Assembly: GCA_014376575.1 (NCBI GenBank)
Contig: JACMRF010000081.1
Location: 1 to 23,794, forward strand
Direction: 5' to 3'
Length of the DNA stretch: 23,794 bases
Origin: Undibacterium sp.
Lineage (GTDB): Bacteria > Pseudomonadota > Gammaproteobacteria > Burkholderiales > Burkholderiaceae
Shown here: one piece after another, positions 1-8,456 of the stretch
Layout of the letters: every line of letters begins with the position of its first letter
Position numbering within the stretch: position 1 is the stretch's first letter
Position numbers and translations under genes: made by a program
Notes under the pieces: model-generated
The model's database searches: none
The model's input: only the letters and a program-made list of their open reading frames with translations
What the model was told of the DNA's origin: nothing

Positions 1-887
1 AAGCAGGGCAGTCCAATTTGCTCCAAAGTTGGGCTTATGGTGAAGCCAAGTCAGATGAATCTGGCTGGCAGGTCAAACGTGGCGTTTTTTACCGTGCCAA
101 CGAGCCTTTCGCCATGGTGAAAGTGCTGCAAAAACGGGTCGCCGGCATCATGCTTGTGGCGCGCATCAATCGGGGGCCTTTGTTTTTGAGCCCACCTGGA
201 GCGCAGGAGGCGCGTGCAGTCTGGGCACAATTGGGCAGTCTCGGTAGCCTGTGGCGCGGTAGAGTTCTAACCGTTGCGCCGGGATTGGCGCTAACGGGCT
301 TACACCTGAGCATGATGGATGATTTGGGTTATCGGCAGTTCTCCCCTAGGGCGTGGGAGTCGGTTTGGGTTGACCTGCGGACAAGTCTGACCACCTTGCG
401 CCAAAAGCTGGACGGAAAATGGCGCAACGTGTTGGCGTTTTCTGAAAAGACAGATTTAAAGTTGGAGGCTGGTGGTGACGATCAGCTGTTTGACTGGATG
501 TTGACGCGGTACAGAGAACTGATGCGAGACAAAGACTTCAGTGGGATGCCTGTTGATTTGTTGCTGGCCTTGCGTCAACACCTGCCAGCAGAGTCACGAC
601 TGATTGTTATGCGTGCTATGCGTGATACGCAAGCAGTTGCCGGCATTTGCCTGGTCTGCCACGGGTCTGCTGCGACCTATTTGTTGGGCTGGAATGGGCC
701 AGAGGGCCGCAAGCTTAAAGCCAACCAATGTTTGCTGTGGCAGGCCGTTGTGTATCTCAAGCAAGCTGGTTTGGACTGGTTTGACTTGGGTGGCATTGAT
801 GAAGACCACACACCCGGTATTGCGGCCTTCAAGTTGGGTTTGCGGGGTGAGCGTTATGAGTTGGCTGGGGAGTATTGGAAGTGGTGA
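1..887 (+). CDS. FemAB/GNAT-type peptidoglycan-bridge-like transferase, 5' partial
   Basis: This protein resembles the FemA/FemB/FemX superfamily of GNAT-fold enzymes, which transfer aminoacyl or acyl groups onto a lipid-linked or sugar acceptor in the cytosol. The N-terminal LLQSWAYGEAK-like block and the late segment ending in DLGGIDED, followed by GIAAFKLGLRGE, are typical of the family. A TTG codon at 18 could serve as a start, but the frame is open to the window edge (codons from base 3 read A-G-Q-S-N before it). Family members usually have residues ahead of the QSW motif, so I infer that the true start lies upstream. The stop is at 885-887. In polysaccharide loci such proteins are thought to decorate a sugar or lipid intermediate with an amino acid or acyl group; the substrate here is unknown. 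Its 3' end overlaps the next gene, which suggests co-translation. Confidence 0.8.
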   Translation, partial: AGQSNLLQSWAYGEAKSDESGWQVKRGVFYRANEPFAMVKVLQKRVAGIMLVARINRGPLFLSPPGAQEARAVWAQLGSLGSLWRGRVLTVAPGLALTGLHLSMMDDLGYRQFSPRAWESVWVDLRTSLTTLRQKLDGKWRNVLAFSEKTDLKLEAGGDDQLFDWMLTRYRELMRDKDFSGMPVDLLLALRQHLPAESRLIVMRAMRDTQAVAGICLVCHGSAATYLLGWNGPEGRKLKANQCLLWQAVVYLKQAGLDWFDLGGIDEDHTPGIAAFKLGLRGERYELAGEYWKW

Positions 888-1840
888 AATCTAAGGGTAC
901 AGTCCCTATCACCGGAGCCTCGGGGTACATCGGAAAGCACCTGCTTGCGCAGCTTGAACAGCTGGGCGGTGTGCGAATCAAGGTGCTTTCCAGGCGCAGA
1001 GGCCTTGAGCCCGGTGCGTCGGAATTCGGGTCTGGTGTAGAGGTTGTTGAAGGAGACCTGCACAGACCGGATTCGCTTCAGGCTTTTCTGGAACCTGGTT
1101 GCACGGTTGTGCATCTTGCGTATTTACAGGGCAAGAACGAAATAGAAAATCTGGCGGCTACCGCTAATTTGCTGGATGCCTGCAAGGCTTCCGGCATTCA
1201 ACGCATCATTCACGTGAGCACTGCTGCGGTGGTTGGACGTGTACCTGATGACATCATCACCGAAAAAACAGTGTGCCACCCAGTGAGCGAGTACGGTATT
1301 ACCAAGCTCAAGATAGAGAAAGCCATTCTTGATGCGGGTGCCAGCAGTTTTGATGTCGGTATTTTGCGTCCGACAGCGGTTTTTGGTCCAAAAGGTGGGT
1401 CTTTGAAAAAGCTTGTCAGCGACCTCAAGGCCGAGAAAAATTTGCGTAATTATCTGAAATCTTGTTTCTTCAACAAGCGCCGCATGAACCTGGTGTCAGT
1501 GGCAAATGTGGTGGCGGGCATCATTTTTATGGTGAAGCGCGAAGAAAACTTTAATGGCGAAGTTTTCATAGTTTCAGAAGACGATAATCCAGGTAACAAT
1601 TTTGCTGACGTAGAGCGGTTCCTGATGGAGCAGCTGGAATTAAAAAGTTATCAGGTGCCAACGGTTTCAATTCCATTGGGTGTGCTTTCGTTTCTTTTAA
1701 AATTTCTGGACAAAAACGATGCTAATCCGCGTTGTAATTTTGATTCACGCAAGTTGCTTGCGTTAGGTTTCACGCGACCCGTTGAGTTTGAAGCAGGACT
1801 GAAAATTTATTGCGATTGGTACCGTTCAACTGGTCATTGA
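884..1840 (+). CDS. NAD-dependent epimerase/dehydratase (extended SDR)
   Basis: This is a cytosolic nucleotide-sugar-modifying enzyme of the extended short-chain dehydrogenase/reductase family. It has a Rossmann motif TGASGYIG at about residues 10-17, a VSTAAVVG segment containing the catalytic Ser/Thr, and the catalytic YGITK (YxxxK) at about residues 137-141. The length of about 318 residues fits the family. I chose the GTG at 884 because it overlaps the preceding stop as GTGA and lies 11 bases after GGGGAG. TTG 875 and GTG 881 are in-frame alternatives. The exact reaction cannot be read from sequence: 4-epimerase, 4-reductase and dehydratase are all possible. The unusual VPITGASG replaces the common hydrophobic V-TGA start of the fold. 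It is probably part of the sugar pathway in this locus. Confidence 0.82.
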   Translation: MKSKGTVPITGASGYIGKHLLAQLEQLGGVRIKVLSRRRGLEPGASEFGSGVEVVEGDLHRPDSLQAFLEPGCTVVHLAYLQGKNEIENLAATANLLDACKASGIQRIIHVSTAAVVGRVPDDIITEKTVCHPVSEYGITKLKIEKAILDAGASSFDVGILRPTAVFGPKGGSLKKLVSDLKAEKNLRNYLKSCFFNKRRMNLVSVANVVAGIIFMVKREENFNGEVFIVSEDDNPGNNFADVERFLMEQLELKSYQVPTVSIPLGVLSFLLKFLDKNDANPRCNFDSRKLLALGFTRPVEFEAGLKIYCDWYRSTGH

Positions 1841-1876
1841 TCTGAACACCACTTGTCGCGCCCAAGCGATTGCACG

Positions 1877-1904
1877 TTGATCCAACTCATCATTCATATA
1901 TAAA
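1877..1904 (+). promoter_or_regulatory. possible sigma70-type promoter upstream of gmd
   Basis: The 84 bp gap before gmd is the largest in the window. It holds TTGATC (1877-1882) and TATAAA (1899-1904) separated by 16 bases, in an AT-rich run leading to the gene. The -10 matches consensus well and the -35 only partly. This would let the gmd-led genes be transcribed separately from the two upstream genes. There is no experimental support, and AT-rich gaps often give chance matches. Confidence 0.4.
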
Positions 1905-1924
1905 TAATCACTTACAAGAGCTCC

Positions 1925-3010
1925 ATGAAAAAAATTGCATTAATCACTGGTGTTACAGGTCAAGATGGCGCATATTTGGCTGAGCTTCTTCTCGGTAAAG
2001 GCTACGTCGTTCACGGTATCAAGCGGCGGGCGTCGTCGTACAATACCGCCAGAATTGATCATCTATACCATGACCCACATGAAGATGGCGTGCGTTTTTT
2101 TCTGCATCATGGTGATTTGACTGATTCATCCAACTTGATACGCCTCATTCAGAAGATTCAACCAGATGAGATATACAACCTGGCAGCCATGAGTCATGTG
2201 GCGGTAAGTTTTGAATCTCCTGAATACACGGCTGACGTCGATGCCATTGGGCCTTTGCGGATGCTCGAGGCCATTCGTATTTTGGGCCTTGAAAAGAAAA
2301 CGCGTTTTTACCAGGCATCAACCTCAGAGCTGTATGGTTTGGTGCAGGAGACACCGCAAAAGGAGACGACACCTTTTTATCCCCGGTCGCCCTACGCGGT
2401 TGCCAAACTTTATGCTTACTGGATCACGGTCAATTACCGCGAAGCCTACGGTTTGTATGCCTGCAACGGAATTCTCTTCAATCACGAGTCGCCGATTCGC
2501 GGGGAGAACTTTGTGACCCGAAAAATCACCAGGGCGCTGGCCCGCATCAAGCTCGGCTTACAGGAGCATCTTTACCTCGGCAACTTGAATGCCCTGCGCG
2601 ACTGGGGGCATGCGAAAGACTACGTCGAAATGCAGTGGCTCATGTTGCAGCAAGAGCAGCCAGAAGATTTCGTCATTGCTACCGGCGTCCAGTACAGTGT
2701 GCGGGACTTTGTCAACATTGCAGCCAGAGAGTTGGGCATAGATGTCCGGTGGGAAGGCGAAGGCCTGGATGAAAAAGGCTACGACGCTTCAGGTAAATGC
2801 GTTGTCTCGATTGATCCGCGTTACTTTCGTCCTACCGAGGTTGAAACGCTCCTTGGTGATCCGTCCAAAGCCAAGGCGAAACTTGGTTGGGAGCCCAAGA
2901 TAACTTTTGGCGAGTTGGTTAAAGAAATGGTGCGTGAAGACCTCAAATCAGCTGAACGTGATGAGTTGGTAAAGAGGCATGGGTACTACACAAACGCTTA
3001 CCATGAGTAA
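1925..3010 (+). CDS. gmd: GDP-mannose 4,6-dehydratase
   Basis: This enzyme converts GDP-D-mannose to GDP-4-keto-6-deoxy-D-mannose, the precursor of GDP-fucose, GDP-rhamnose, GDP-perosamine and other 6-deoxyhexoses, in the cytosol. The call is firm. It has the dinucleotide motif TGVTGQDG (residues 8-15), the KRRASSYNT loop (about 33-41) that in Gmd contacts NADP and the neighbouring subunit, and the catalytic set Thr133, Glu135 (in ASTSELYG), Tyr157 and Lys161 (in YAVAK). These sit one residue from the positions in E. coli Gmd. Length is 361 residues, near the usual size. The ATG has AAGAG (1916-1920) four bases ahead. The flippase gene starts immediately after its stop. A shortened paralogue lies downstream at 7471. 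Confidence 0.96.
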   Translation: MKKIALITGVTGQDGAYLAELLLGKGYVVHGIKRRASSYNTARIDHLYHDPHEDGVRFFLHHGDLTDSSNLIRLIQKIQPDEIYNLAAMSHVAVSFESPEYTADVDAIGPLRMLEAIRILGLEKKTRFYQASTSELYGLVQETPQKETTPFYPRSPYAVAKLYAYWITVNYREAYGLYACNGILFNHESPIRGENFVTRKITRALARIKLGLQEHLYLGNLNALRDWGHAKDYVEMQWLMLQQEQPEDFVIATGVQYSVRDFVNIAARELGIDVRWEGEGLDEKGYDASGKCVVSIDPRYFRPTEVETLLGDPSKAKAKLGWEPKITFGELVKEMVREDLKSAERDELVKRHGYYTNAYHE

Positions 3011-4522
3011 GTGCAAGTGACGCCGGGCCGTAATCTGCTGGCAGGCTTAACTAATTCAATCTGGTCCGCACTGATCGGATTGGCTGTTGTGCCGTTTTAC
3101 CTGAAGTATCTTGGTATAGAAGCTTATGGATTGATAGGTTTCTTTGCAACGACACAAGCGGTGCTGAGTTTGCTAGATATGGGGATGGCGCCAACCATAA
3201 ACCGCGAGGTTGCGCGTTGTTCAGCATTGGGAAATTTGAGAGAAGCGGGCAAACTATTACATACCCTGGCCGTTGTCTATTGGTGCATGGCGGGGGCTAT
3301 CGCTTTAATGATCATAGCGCTTGCGCCATTGATTACGGGATACTGGCTGCAATCGAAACAACTCTTACCGCAAACTATTTCACACGCTGTGATGTTGATG
3401 GGACTGGTAATTGCCTGTCGCTGGCCAATTGGTTTGTATCAAGGGGCTTTGATCGGGGCACAACGCTTGACGGTGTCGAGCGGAATCAATATTGTCATGG
3501 CAACAATCGGAAGTTTGGGCGCAGTGGCAGTTCTAGCGTTTATCTCTCCAACGATAGAGGCATTTTTCATCTGGCAGGCGTGCATGGGCTTTGTTTACGC
3601 AATCACTATACGCTCAAGTGTTTGGCGAATAATTGGAAAACAAGATCACACAAAATTTGATATAAATAAATTAAAAAGCGTATGGCGCTTTACTGCTGGA
3701 ATGAGTGGCATAGCATTGTCCGCTACCATTTTCACCCAACTAGATAAAATAATATTAAGTAAGACACTAGGATTGGACGAGTTCGGACACTACATGCTTG
3801 CGTCGATTGTCGCAGGGAGCTTGTACCTTTTAATTATGCCGTTTTACCAGGCAATATCTCCACGGTTAACATCGCTTGTTATTAAAGGTGACAAAGATGA
3901 ATTGATCTACACATATAGATTTGGCACTCGGATGTTAGCGACGGTGCTTTTCCCAACAGCAATGGTGCTTGCAATTTTCCCTATGGAGTTAGTACATCTT
4001 TGGACGGGGAATCAGACTATCGCATTAAGTGTTGCTCCAGTTATCTCTATACTGGTATTAGGCTCTGCATTACATGGGGTCATGTTTTTTCCATACGCAC
4101 TGCAATTAGCTTACGGGATGACGCGATTGCCTTTAACAATCAATGCCATATTAATGGTAATTTTAATTCCAGTTACATTTTTTCTTTCGCTGGAATATGG
4201 CGCAATAGGCGGAGCCATTGCCTGGCTTGTACTCCATATCCTTTATGTATTGTTTGGAACCTGGCTTACGCATCGGCAATTACTAAAAGGAATTGGCATG
4301 ATGTGGTTTTTAAATGATGTTGCTGTTCCACTTTGTTTATCGATGATTGTCGGACTTGTCGGATATTATTTAATACAAGATGTCGGTTATTCGTCAAGTA
4401 TCAAGTTGATGTTCGGTGCTCTAATGGCATTGGTTGCGGTTTTACTTTCACTGGTTTCTATGCCAAGGGTTTTTAAAATTGATTTATTAAATAAAATAAA
4501 TTTAAATAATAAAAATTCATAA
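3011..4522 (+). CDS. wzx: Wzx-type oligosaccharide flippase
   Basis: This is an integral inner-membrane protein of the MOP/polysaccharide-transport superfamily that would flip undecaprenyl-linked repeat units to the periplasmic face. Most of its 503 residues form long hydrophobic segments, roughly 12 to 14 helices. It opens with an NLLAGLTNSIW segment, then VPFYLKYLG and EAYGLIGFF, as is usual for Wzx N-termini. A conserved DMGMAPTINREVAR block lies near residue 57-70. GTG 3011 abuts the gmd stop; GTG 3017 is an equally plausible start. Composition changes along the gene: the first part resembles its neighbours, while the part after about 3640 becomes AT-rich, continuing into the next genes. 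A second flippase begins at 23571. Confidence 0.88.
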   Translation: MQVTPGRNLLAGLTNSIWSALIGLAVVPFYLKYLGIEAYGLIGFFATTQAVLSLLDMGMAPTINREVARCSALGNLREAGKLLHTLAVVYWCMAGAIALMIIALAPLITGYWLQSKQLLPQTISHAVMLMGLVIACRWPIGLYQGALIGAQRLTVSSGINIVMATIGSLGAVAVLAFISPTIEAFFIWQACMGFVYAITIRSSVWRIIGKQDHTKFDINKLKSVWRFTAGMSGIALSATIFTQLDKIILSKTLGLDEFGHYMLASIVAGSLYLLIMPFYQAISPRLTSLVIKGDKDELIYTYRFGTRMLATVLFPTAMVLAIFPMELVHLWTGNQTIALSVAPVISILVLGSALHGVMFFPYALQLAYGMTRLPLTINAILMVILIPVTFFLSLEYGAIGGAIAWLVLHILYVLFGTWLTHRQLLKGIGMMWFLNDVAVPLCLSMIVGLVGYYLIQDVGYSSSIKLMFGALMALVAVLLSLVSMPRVFKIDLLNKINLNNKNS

Positions 4523-4555
4523 TCAGAAAATTATTAATATTGTAGTAAAAACAAC

Positions 4556-5317
4556 ATGAAAAATGTAATAAATGATAAAACGTACTATTCGCAATTTGGA
4601 GAGGATAGAATCCTCGCTGAAATTTTCAACAAAAAAGCGACTGGACTTTGCATTGAAGTTGGCGCCAATGATGGCGTAAACGACAGTACAACGATGTATT
4701 TTGAAAAACTTGGATGGAATTGTATTTTGGTTGAGCCAAATCCCATTTTATGTAAATTGATTCGGTCTTTCCGAAATTCAACATTAATAGAGGCTGCAGC
4801 ATCAAATGAAAATGGAAAGACTTCTCTTTTCGTAGCCGAGGGAAGTGAAAGAGCACATGGGGTATCCACAATAGATTCTACGGATGTTGCACTAAACAAA
4901 ATTAAGTCATATGGATTTACTTACAACGAAGTACAAGTTGAAACAACAACAGTAAACGAAATTTTAGATAACTTGAAGATTGATCGTGCAATTGATTTTG
5001 TTTCTGTAGACGTTGAAGGTCACGAGCTTAAAGTACTCGAAGGTTTTAGTCTAGAACGATGGAAACCCGTTGTAATTTTGGTGGAAGATAATTCAAATTA
5101 TATTAATGCTGATGTAAGCAATTATTTAAAAACCTTTGGCTACCTGCGCTTTATGCGCACGGGAGTAAATGATTGGTATGCTCATAAAACCAACAAGCAA
5201 CTGGTGAATTTTTACAGTAGAAGTAGATATAACTGGGTTGCATATAAAGCAATCGCCAAAAACAACCTAAGAAAAATTCCGGGTGTCTTGCGCATCAAAC
5301 GCTTTTTAACAAATTAG
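4556..5317 (+). CDS. FkbM family methyltransferase
   Basis: This is a SAM-dependent methyltransferase of the FkbM family, whose members O-methylate sugars or other hydroxyls in the cytosol. Seen directly are SQFGED (residues 12-17), the SAM-binding EVGANDG (34-40) followed by a VEPNP block (59-63), and SVDVEGHE (150-157), all characteristic of FkbM. Length is 253 residues, normal for the family. The acceptor is unknown; O-methylation of a repeat-unit sugar is the natural inference. The gene is strongly AT-rich compared with gmd or the downstream genes, and no clear Shine-Dalgarno precedes the ATG, which suits a horizontally acquired segment. Confidence 0.9.
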   Translation: MKNVINDKTYYSQFGEDRILAEIFNKKATGLCIEVGANDGVNDSTTMYFEKLGWNCILVEPNPILCKLIRSFRNSTLIEAAASNENGKTSLFVAEGSERAHGVSTIDSTDVALNKIKSYGFTYNEVQVETTTVNEILDNLKIDRAIDFVSVDVEGHELKVLEGFSLERWKPVVILVEDNSNYINADVSNYLKTFGYLRFMRTGVNDWYAHKTNKQLVNFYSRSRYNWVAYKAIAKNNLRKIPGVLRIKRFLTN

Positions 5318-5326
5318 TTTAAATTG

Positions 5327-5343
5327 CTAACATATAGTGTTAG
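5327..5343. repeat. short inverted repeat in the 5318-5393 gap
   Basis: CTAACA (5327-5332) and TGTTAG (5338-5343) form a perfect 6 bp dyad around a 5-base loop in the 76 bp gap between the FkbM and first GT2 genes. The stem is AT-rich and no run of T follows directly, so it is a weak terminator candidate. An operator or a chance dyad are alternatives. The rest of the gap is AT-rich with no convincing promoter. Confidence 0.25.
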
Positions 5344-5393
5344 TTTCTGGTTAATGAAGTGTCGGCGTGTTTTTTCAAAATATTTATTGAATA

Positions 5394-6407
5394 ATGGTTA
5401 CCATATCAATTTGCATTCCAACTTACAATTTCGGCAAATATATTGGCCAAACCCTCGATAGTATTTTGCCGCAAATTTCACAAGAAATTGAGGTAATCGT
5501 GTTGGATGGCGGCTCAACAGACGACACCGCAAAAGTTGTGGGAAGCAGGCAGCGTGATTACGTACAGCTGACTTATTACCAACAAAGTTTTCGTGGTGGA
5601 ATTGATCGAGATATAGAGAAAGTTGTTAGTTTGGCAAAGGGTCAATACTGCTGGTTGTTTTCTGCGGACGATATCATGTTACCCGGTGCCATAGAAAAAG
5701 TATTTCAAGCAATCAAATCAAATAACGATGTTTATATATGCGAACATGTTTTATGTGATCTTGACATGAAGCCCATGAGTGAATACCCTCCGTTTAACAA
5801 TATGCCGAATTCAAAATTGTTCAACCTTGGCAACGCATTACAAAAAAAAGAGTATTTTCGCGCGGCTAGAACTAGTGAAGCATTTTTCAGCTTTATGTCT
5901 GGCCCGATATTTAAAAAAAATATTTGGGATAAGGCGGAAATTCCAGACTCATTCCGTGATACATGTTGGATCGTAGCTGGCCACCTGCTTAGTATGGTTC
6001 CAAAAGGAATTACAGTGAACTATACGGGTGAAACACTACTTCATAAAAGAGGAGGTAACGATTCGTTCGCTGACCGTGGCATAGTGAATCGTTATCGGAT
6101 TGCTATAGAAAATTTTCAATTTGTTGCTCACGCTATTTTTGGAATAGCATCAGAAGAGGCTTTTCATGTTAGACGAGTACTGCAATTAGATGTCACACTG
6201 ATGCAACTCCTATATGCAAAGCTGAAAACAGCTGAGTTTCCTTTTACAGAAAATATAATAATACTTAATCGTCTTGCTAAAAAACATTATTCTGATGCTA
6301 CAGTGACCAATTGGATAAAATATGCTATATACAAAATATCAAATCCCAGCATCCTTAAAATGGCATCCAAGCTGAGAAAATGGTTGCAAAAACCAAATGG
6401 AGCATAA
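5394..6407 (+). CDS. Glycosyltransferase family 2 protein (first of a tandem pair)
   Basis: This is a GT-A fold glycosyltransferase predicted to add one sugar to the lipid-linked repeat unit at the cytosolic face. Residues 3-45 carry the GT2 opening (SICIPTYNFGKYIGQTLDSI, then VIVLDGGSTDDT), and a metal/nucleotide-binding acidic patch SADDIM lies near residue 95. A GGIDRDIEK segment between them is shared with the next gene as SGIDADFDK. Length is 337 residues. The ATG is the only sensible start because an in-frame stop lies just upstream; no good Shine-Dalgarno is visible. The gene is AT-rich like FkbM. It overlaps the following GT2 by 11 bp. Donor and acceptor cannot be assigned. Confidence 0.88.
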   Translation: MVTISICIPTYNFGKYIGQTLDSILPQISQEIEVIVLDGGSTDDTAKVVGSRQRDYVQLTYYQQSFRGGIDRDIEKVVSLAKGQYCWLFSADDIMLPGAIEKVFQAIKSNNDVYICEHVLCDLDMKPMSEYPPFNNMPNSKLFNLGNALQKKEYFRAARTSEAFFSFMSGPIFKKNIWDKAEIPDSFRDTCWIVAGHLLSMVPKGITVNYTGETLLHKRGGNDSFADRGIVNRYRIAIENFQFVAHAIFGIASEEAFHVRRVLQLDVTLMQLLYAKLKTAEFPFTENIIILNRLAKKHYSDATVTNWIKYAIYKISNPSILKMASKLRKWLQKPNGA

Positions 6408-7470
6408 ATTTAATCAACCCTACGATTTTGAAGCACAGCCAAAGCTGTCTATTTGCATTGCCACCTTTAACAGAGGTCGATTTATTGGGGAAACGCTGGA
6501 CTCCATTCTTGATCAGATGGAGCCGGGCGTTGAGATTGTTGTCGTGGATGGCGCTTCGCCAGATCACACCTCCGAGGTAATGGCGCAGTATGTATCGCAG
6601 CATTCTGAAATTCGCTACTTTCGTGAGTTAGTAAATTCCGGTATTGATGCTGACTTTGATAAGGCTGTTGGTTTTGCAAGAGGTGAATATTGTTGGTTAA
6701 TGACCGATGATGACTTGCTAAAGCCTTGCGCGATTACTAAAGTACTGTCTACCCTTGGAGTGGAGAATGATCTGATTATCGTTAACTCCGAAGTTAGGAA
6801 TGTGGACTTATCTGTTGTATTCGAAAATCAACGCCTGCTGCTTGATGTTGATGGGGTGTATCGCGCCTCTGACAGCGATGCTTTTTTTGCGGATACTGCT
6901 GGATATCTTTCGTTTATTGGCTGCGTAGTTATCCGCCGTGCCTGTTGGCTTGCCAGAAATCGCTCTGACTATTATGGAACGCTATTTATTCATGTTGGAG
7001 TTATCTTCCAGCACCCTCCAATCGCAAATGTCAAAGTGATTGCCGCGCCCTTGATCATTATTCGCTATGGCAACGCAATGTGGACACCACGTAGCTTTGA
7101 AATCTGGATGTTTAAGTGGCCGAAGCTGATCTGGTCGTTTCCGGATTTTTCAGATGTGGCTAAAAGGAAGGTTTGTCGCCGTGAGCCTTGGAGGAACGCG
7201 AAAGCGCTTTTTCATAATCGTGCACTCGGTGCTTATACAGCGATCGAGTTCCGAAAATTTTGGCCAAAAGATGCTGGAAAGGGTGAGTGCGTAGTCGCTT
7301 ACATCCTCAGTATCTTCCCTGCATCGGTGGCAAATCTAGTAATGGTGCTATATTTTTCTATGCTGGATAAGCCAGCACAGATGGCATTGCATGACTTGCT
7401 TTATAGCCGCAATGCAGGCGTGTTAAGTCGCCTTCTAGCCCGTGCTTTAGGCAAAAGAGCGTATCCCTAA
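6397..7470 (+). CDS. Glycosyltransferase family 2 protein (second of a tandem pair)
   Basis: This is a second GT-A glycosyltransferase, clearly related to its upstream neighbour over the N-terminal catalytic domain. It has SICIATFNRGRFIGETLDSI near residues 18-37, VVVDGASPDHTSE, SGIDADFDK, and the acidic TDDDLL motif near residue 104-109 where the first copy has SADDIM. The C-terminal half has diverged, which would be expected if acceptor specificity differs. Length is 357 residues. Its ATG lies inside the end of the previous gene, suggesting translational coupling. Base composition is nearer to the locus average than that of the upstream copy. The Gmd-like gene starts on the base after its stop. 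Confidence 0.88.
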   Translation: MEHKFNQPYDFEAQPKLSICIATFNRGRFIGETLDSILDQMEPGVEIVVVDGASPDHTSEVMAQYVSQHSEIRYFRELVNSGIDADFDKAVGFARGEYCWLMTDDDLLKPCAITKVLSTLGVENDLIIVNSEVRNVDLSVVFENQRLLLDVDGVYRASDSDAFFADTAGYLSFIGCVVIRRACWLARNRSDYYGTLFIHVGVIFQHPPIANVKVIAAPLIIIRYGNAMWTPRSFEIWMFKWPKLIWSFPDFSDVAKRKVCRREPWRNAKALFHNRALGAYTAIEFRKFWPKDAGKGECVVAYILSIFPASVANLVMVLYFSMLDKPAQMALHDLLYSRNAGVLSRLLARALGKRAYP

Positions 7471-8433
7471 ATGCCAACGGTACTCATCACGGGGATAACT
7501 GGACAGGACGGATCGTATCTGGCGGAGTTGCTACTTGACAAAGGCTACCGTGTCATTGGCGCGGTTAGACACAGTCAAAATGTCAATGAGATGCTTCCTG
7601 CGGTACTGCGTAATAGAGTTGAGTTAATCGCATGGAACATGATGGATCAGCGCCGCATGACGGAAGTTTTGGTTGAATACAAGCCACAGGAAATATATAA
7701 CTTTGCCGCATATTCATCGGGCGCGGGGATGTACGATGATCCCGTTGGGGTCGGTGAAGTGAATGGACTGGCAGTGACGCGCATTCTTGAATCAATCCGC
7801 GCAGTGGATGCCAAGATGCGGTTCTGCCAGGCATCAAGCAGAGAGATTTTTGGCGAGGCACTTGAAAGCCCGCAGACTGAAGCTACGCCAACCAATCCAC
7901 GCAGTCCCTATGGTGCTGCCAAGCTGTATGCGGATTCCATGATCCGGATTTATCGGCAGCGCTATGAACTTTTTGTATGCTCGGCGATTTTGTTCAACCA
8001 CGAAAGCCCGCGCCGTGGCTTGGAATTCGTGACGCGGAAGATTACGTACGAAGCAGCGAAGATCAAACTGGGTTTAGCCAAGGAGCTGCGCGTCGGTAAT
8101 ATGGATGCAAAGCGGGATTGGGGGTTTTCAGGTGACTATGTGCGCGCCATGTGGTTAATGCTGCAACAGGAATGCGCCGATGACTATGTGGTGGCGACAG
8201 GTAAAGCGCACTCAGTGCGTGAATTATGTGAATTTGCTTTTGATCGCTTAGGACTAGATTATCGCGATTATGTGCGTGAAGATGCATCTGCATATAGGCC
8301 CGTGGAGCCAGCGCTGCTGGTTGGTTCCGCAGTAAAGGCCAATCGCAAGCTGGGCTGGAAGCCTGAAGTTGACTTTAAAGAGCTAGTGCACATGATGGTG
8401 GATGCAGATTTGCAAACACTAACGAAGAATTAA
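7471..8433 (+). CDS. Gmd-like NAD(P)-dependent sugar dehydratase/reductase (shortened Gmd paralogue)
   Basis: This is an extended SDR closely related to Gmd. It shares TGITGQDGSYLAELLL near the N-terminus, LFNHESP, FVTRKIT, IKLGL, RDWG and a WLMLQQE block with the gmd product at 1925. Catalytic residues appear intact: Ser123 (ASSREIFG, Thr in Gmd), Glu125, Tyr147 and Lys151 (YGAAK). It differs in length (320 versus 361 residues). It lacks the KRRASSYNT loop and the following roughly 20 residues, and it has AAYSSGAGMYDDP where Gmd has [13 protein letters not shown]. It therefore probably does not duplicate the Gmd reaction. A role as 4-keto-reductase or epimerase on the Gmd product is inferred from its position between the GTs and a C-methyltransferase. 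Automatic annotation may simply call it GDP-mannose 4,6-dehydratase. Confidence 0.85.
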   Translation: MPTVLITGITGQDGSYLAELLLDKGYRVIGAVRHSQNVNEMLPAVLRNRVELIAWNMMDQRRMTEVLVEYKPQEIYNFAAYSSGAGMYDDPVGVGEVNGLAVTRILESIRAVDAKMRFCQASSREIFGEALESPQTEATPTNPRSPYGAAKLYADSMIRIYRQRYELFVCSAILFNHESPRRGLEFVTRKITYEAAKIKLGLAKELRVGNMDAKRDWGFSGDYVRAMWLMLQQECADDYVVATGKAHSVRELCEFAFDRLGLDYRDYVREDASAYRPVEPALLVGSAVKANRKLGWKPEVDFKELVHMMVDADLQTLTKN

Positions 8434-8456
8434 TAACGTTAATGAGAGAAGTCGCG

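Noticed and set aside
3217..3660. 147-codon open frame on the + strand in another frame of the flippase gene
   Set aside because: It is contained within the flippase reading frame; the translation is irregular with no motif or membrane pattern.
5327..5343. Rho-independent terminator after the FkbM gene
   Set aside because: The 6 bp AT-rich stem is not followed directly by a U tract. It is recorded only as an inverted repeat.
1925..8433. The two Gmd-family genes as a recent exact duplication
   Set aside because: Shared protein blocks are encoded by clearly different codons, and the second copy lacks internal segments, so this is an old paralogy.
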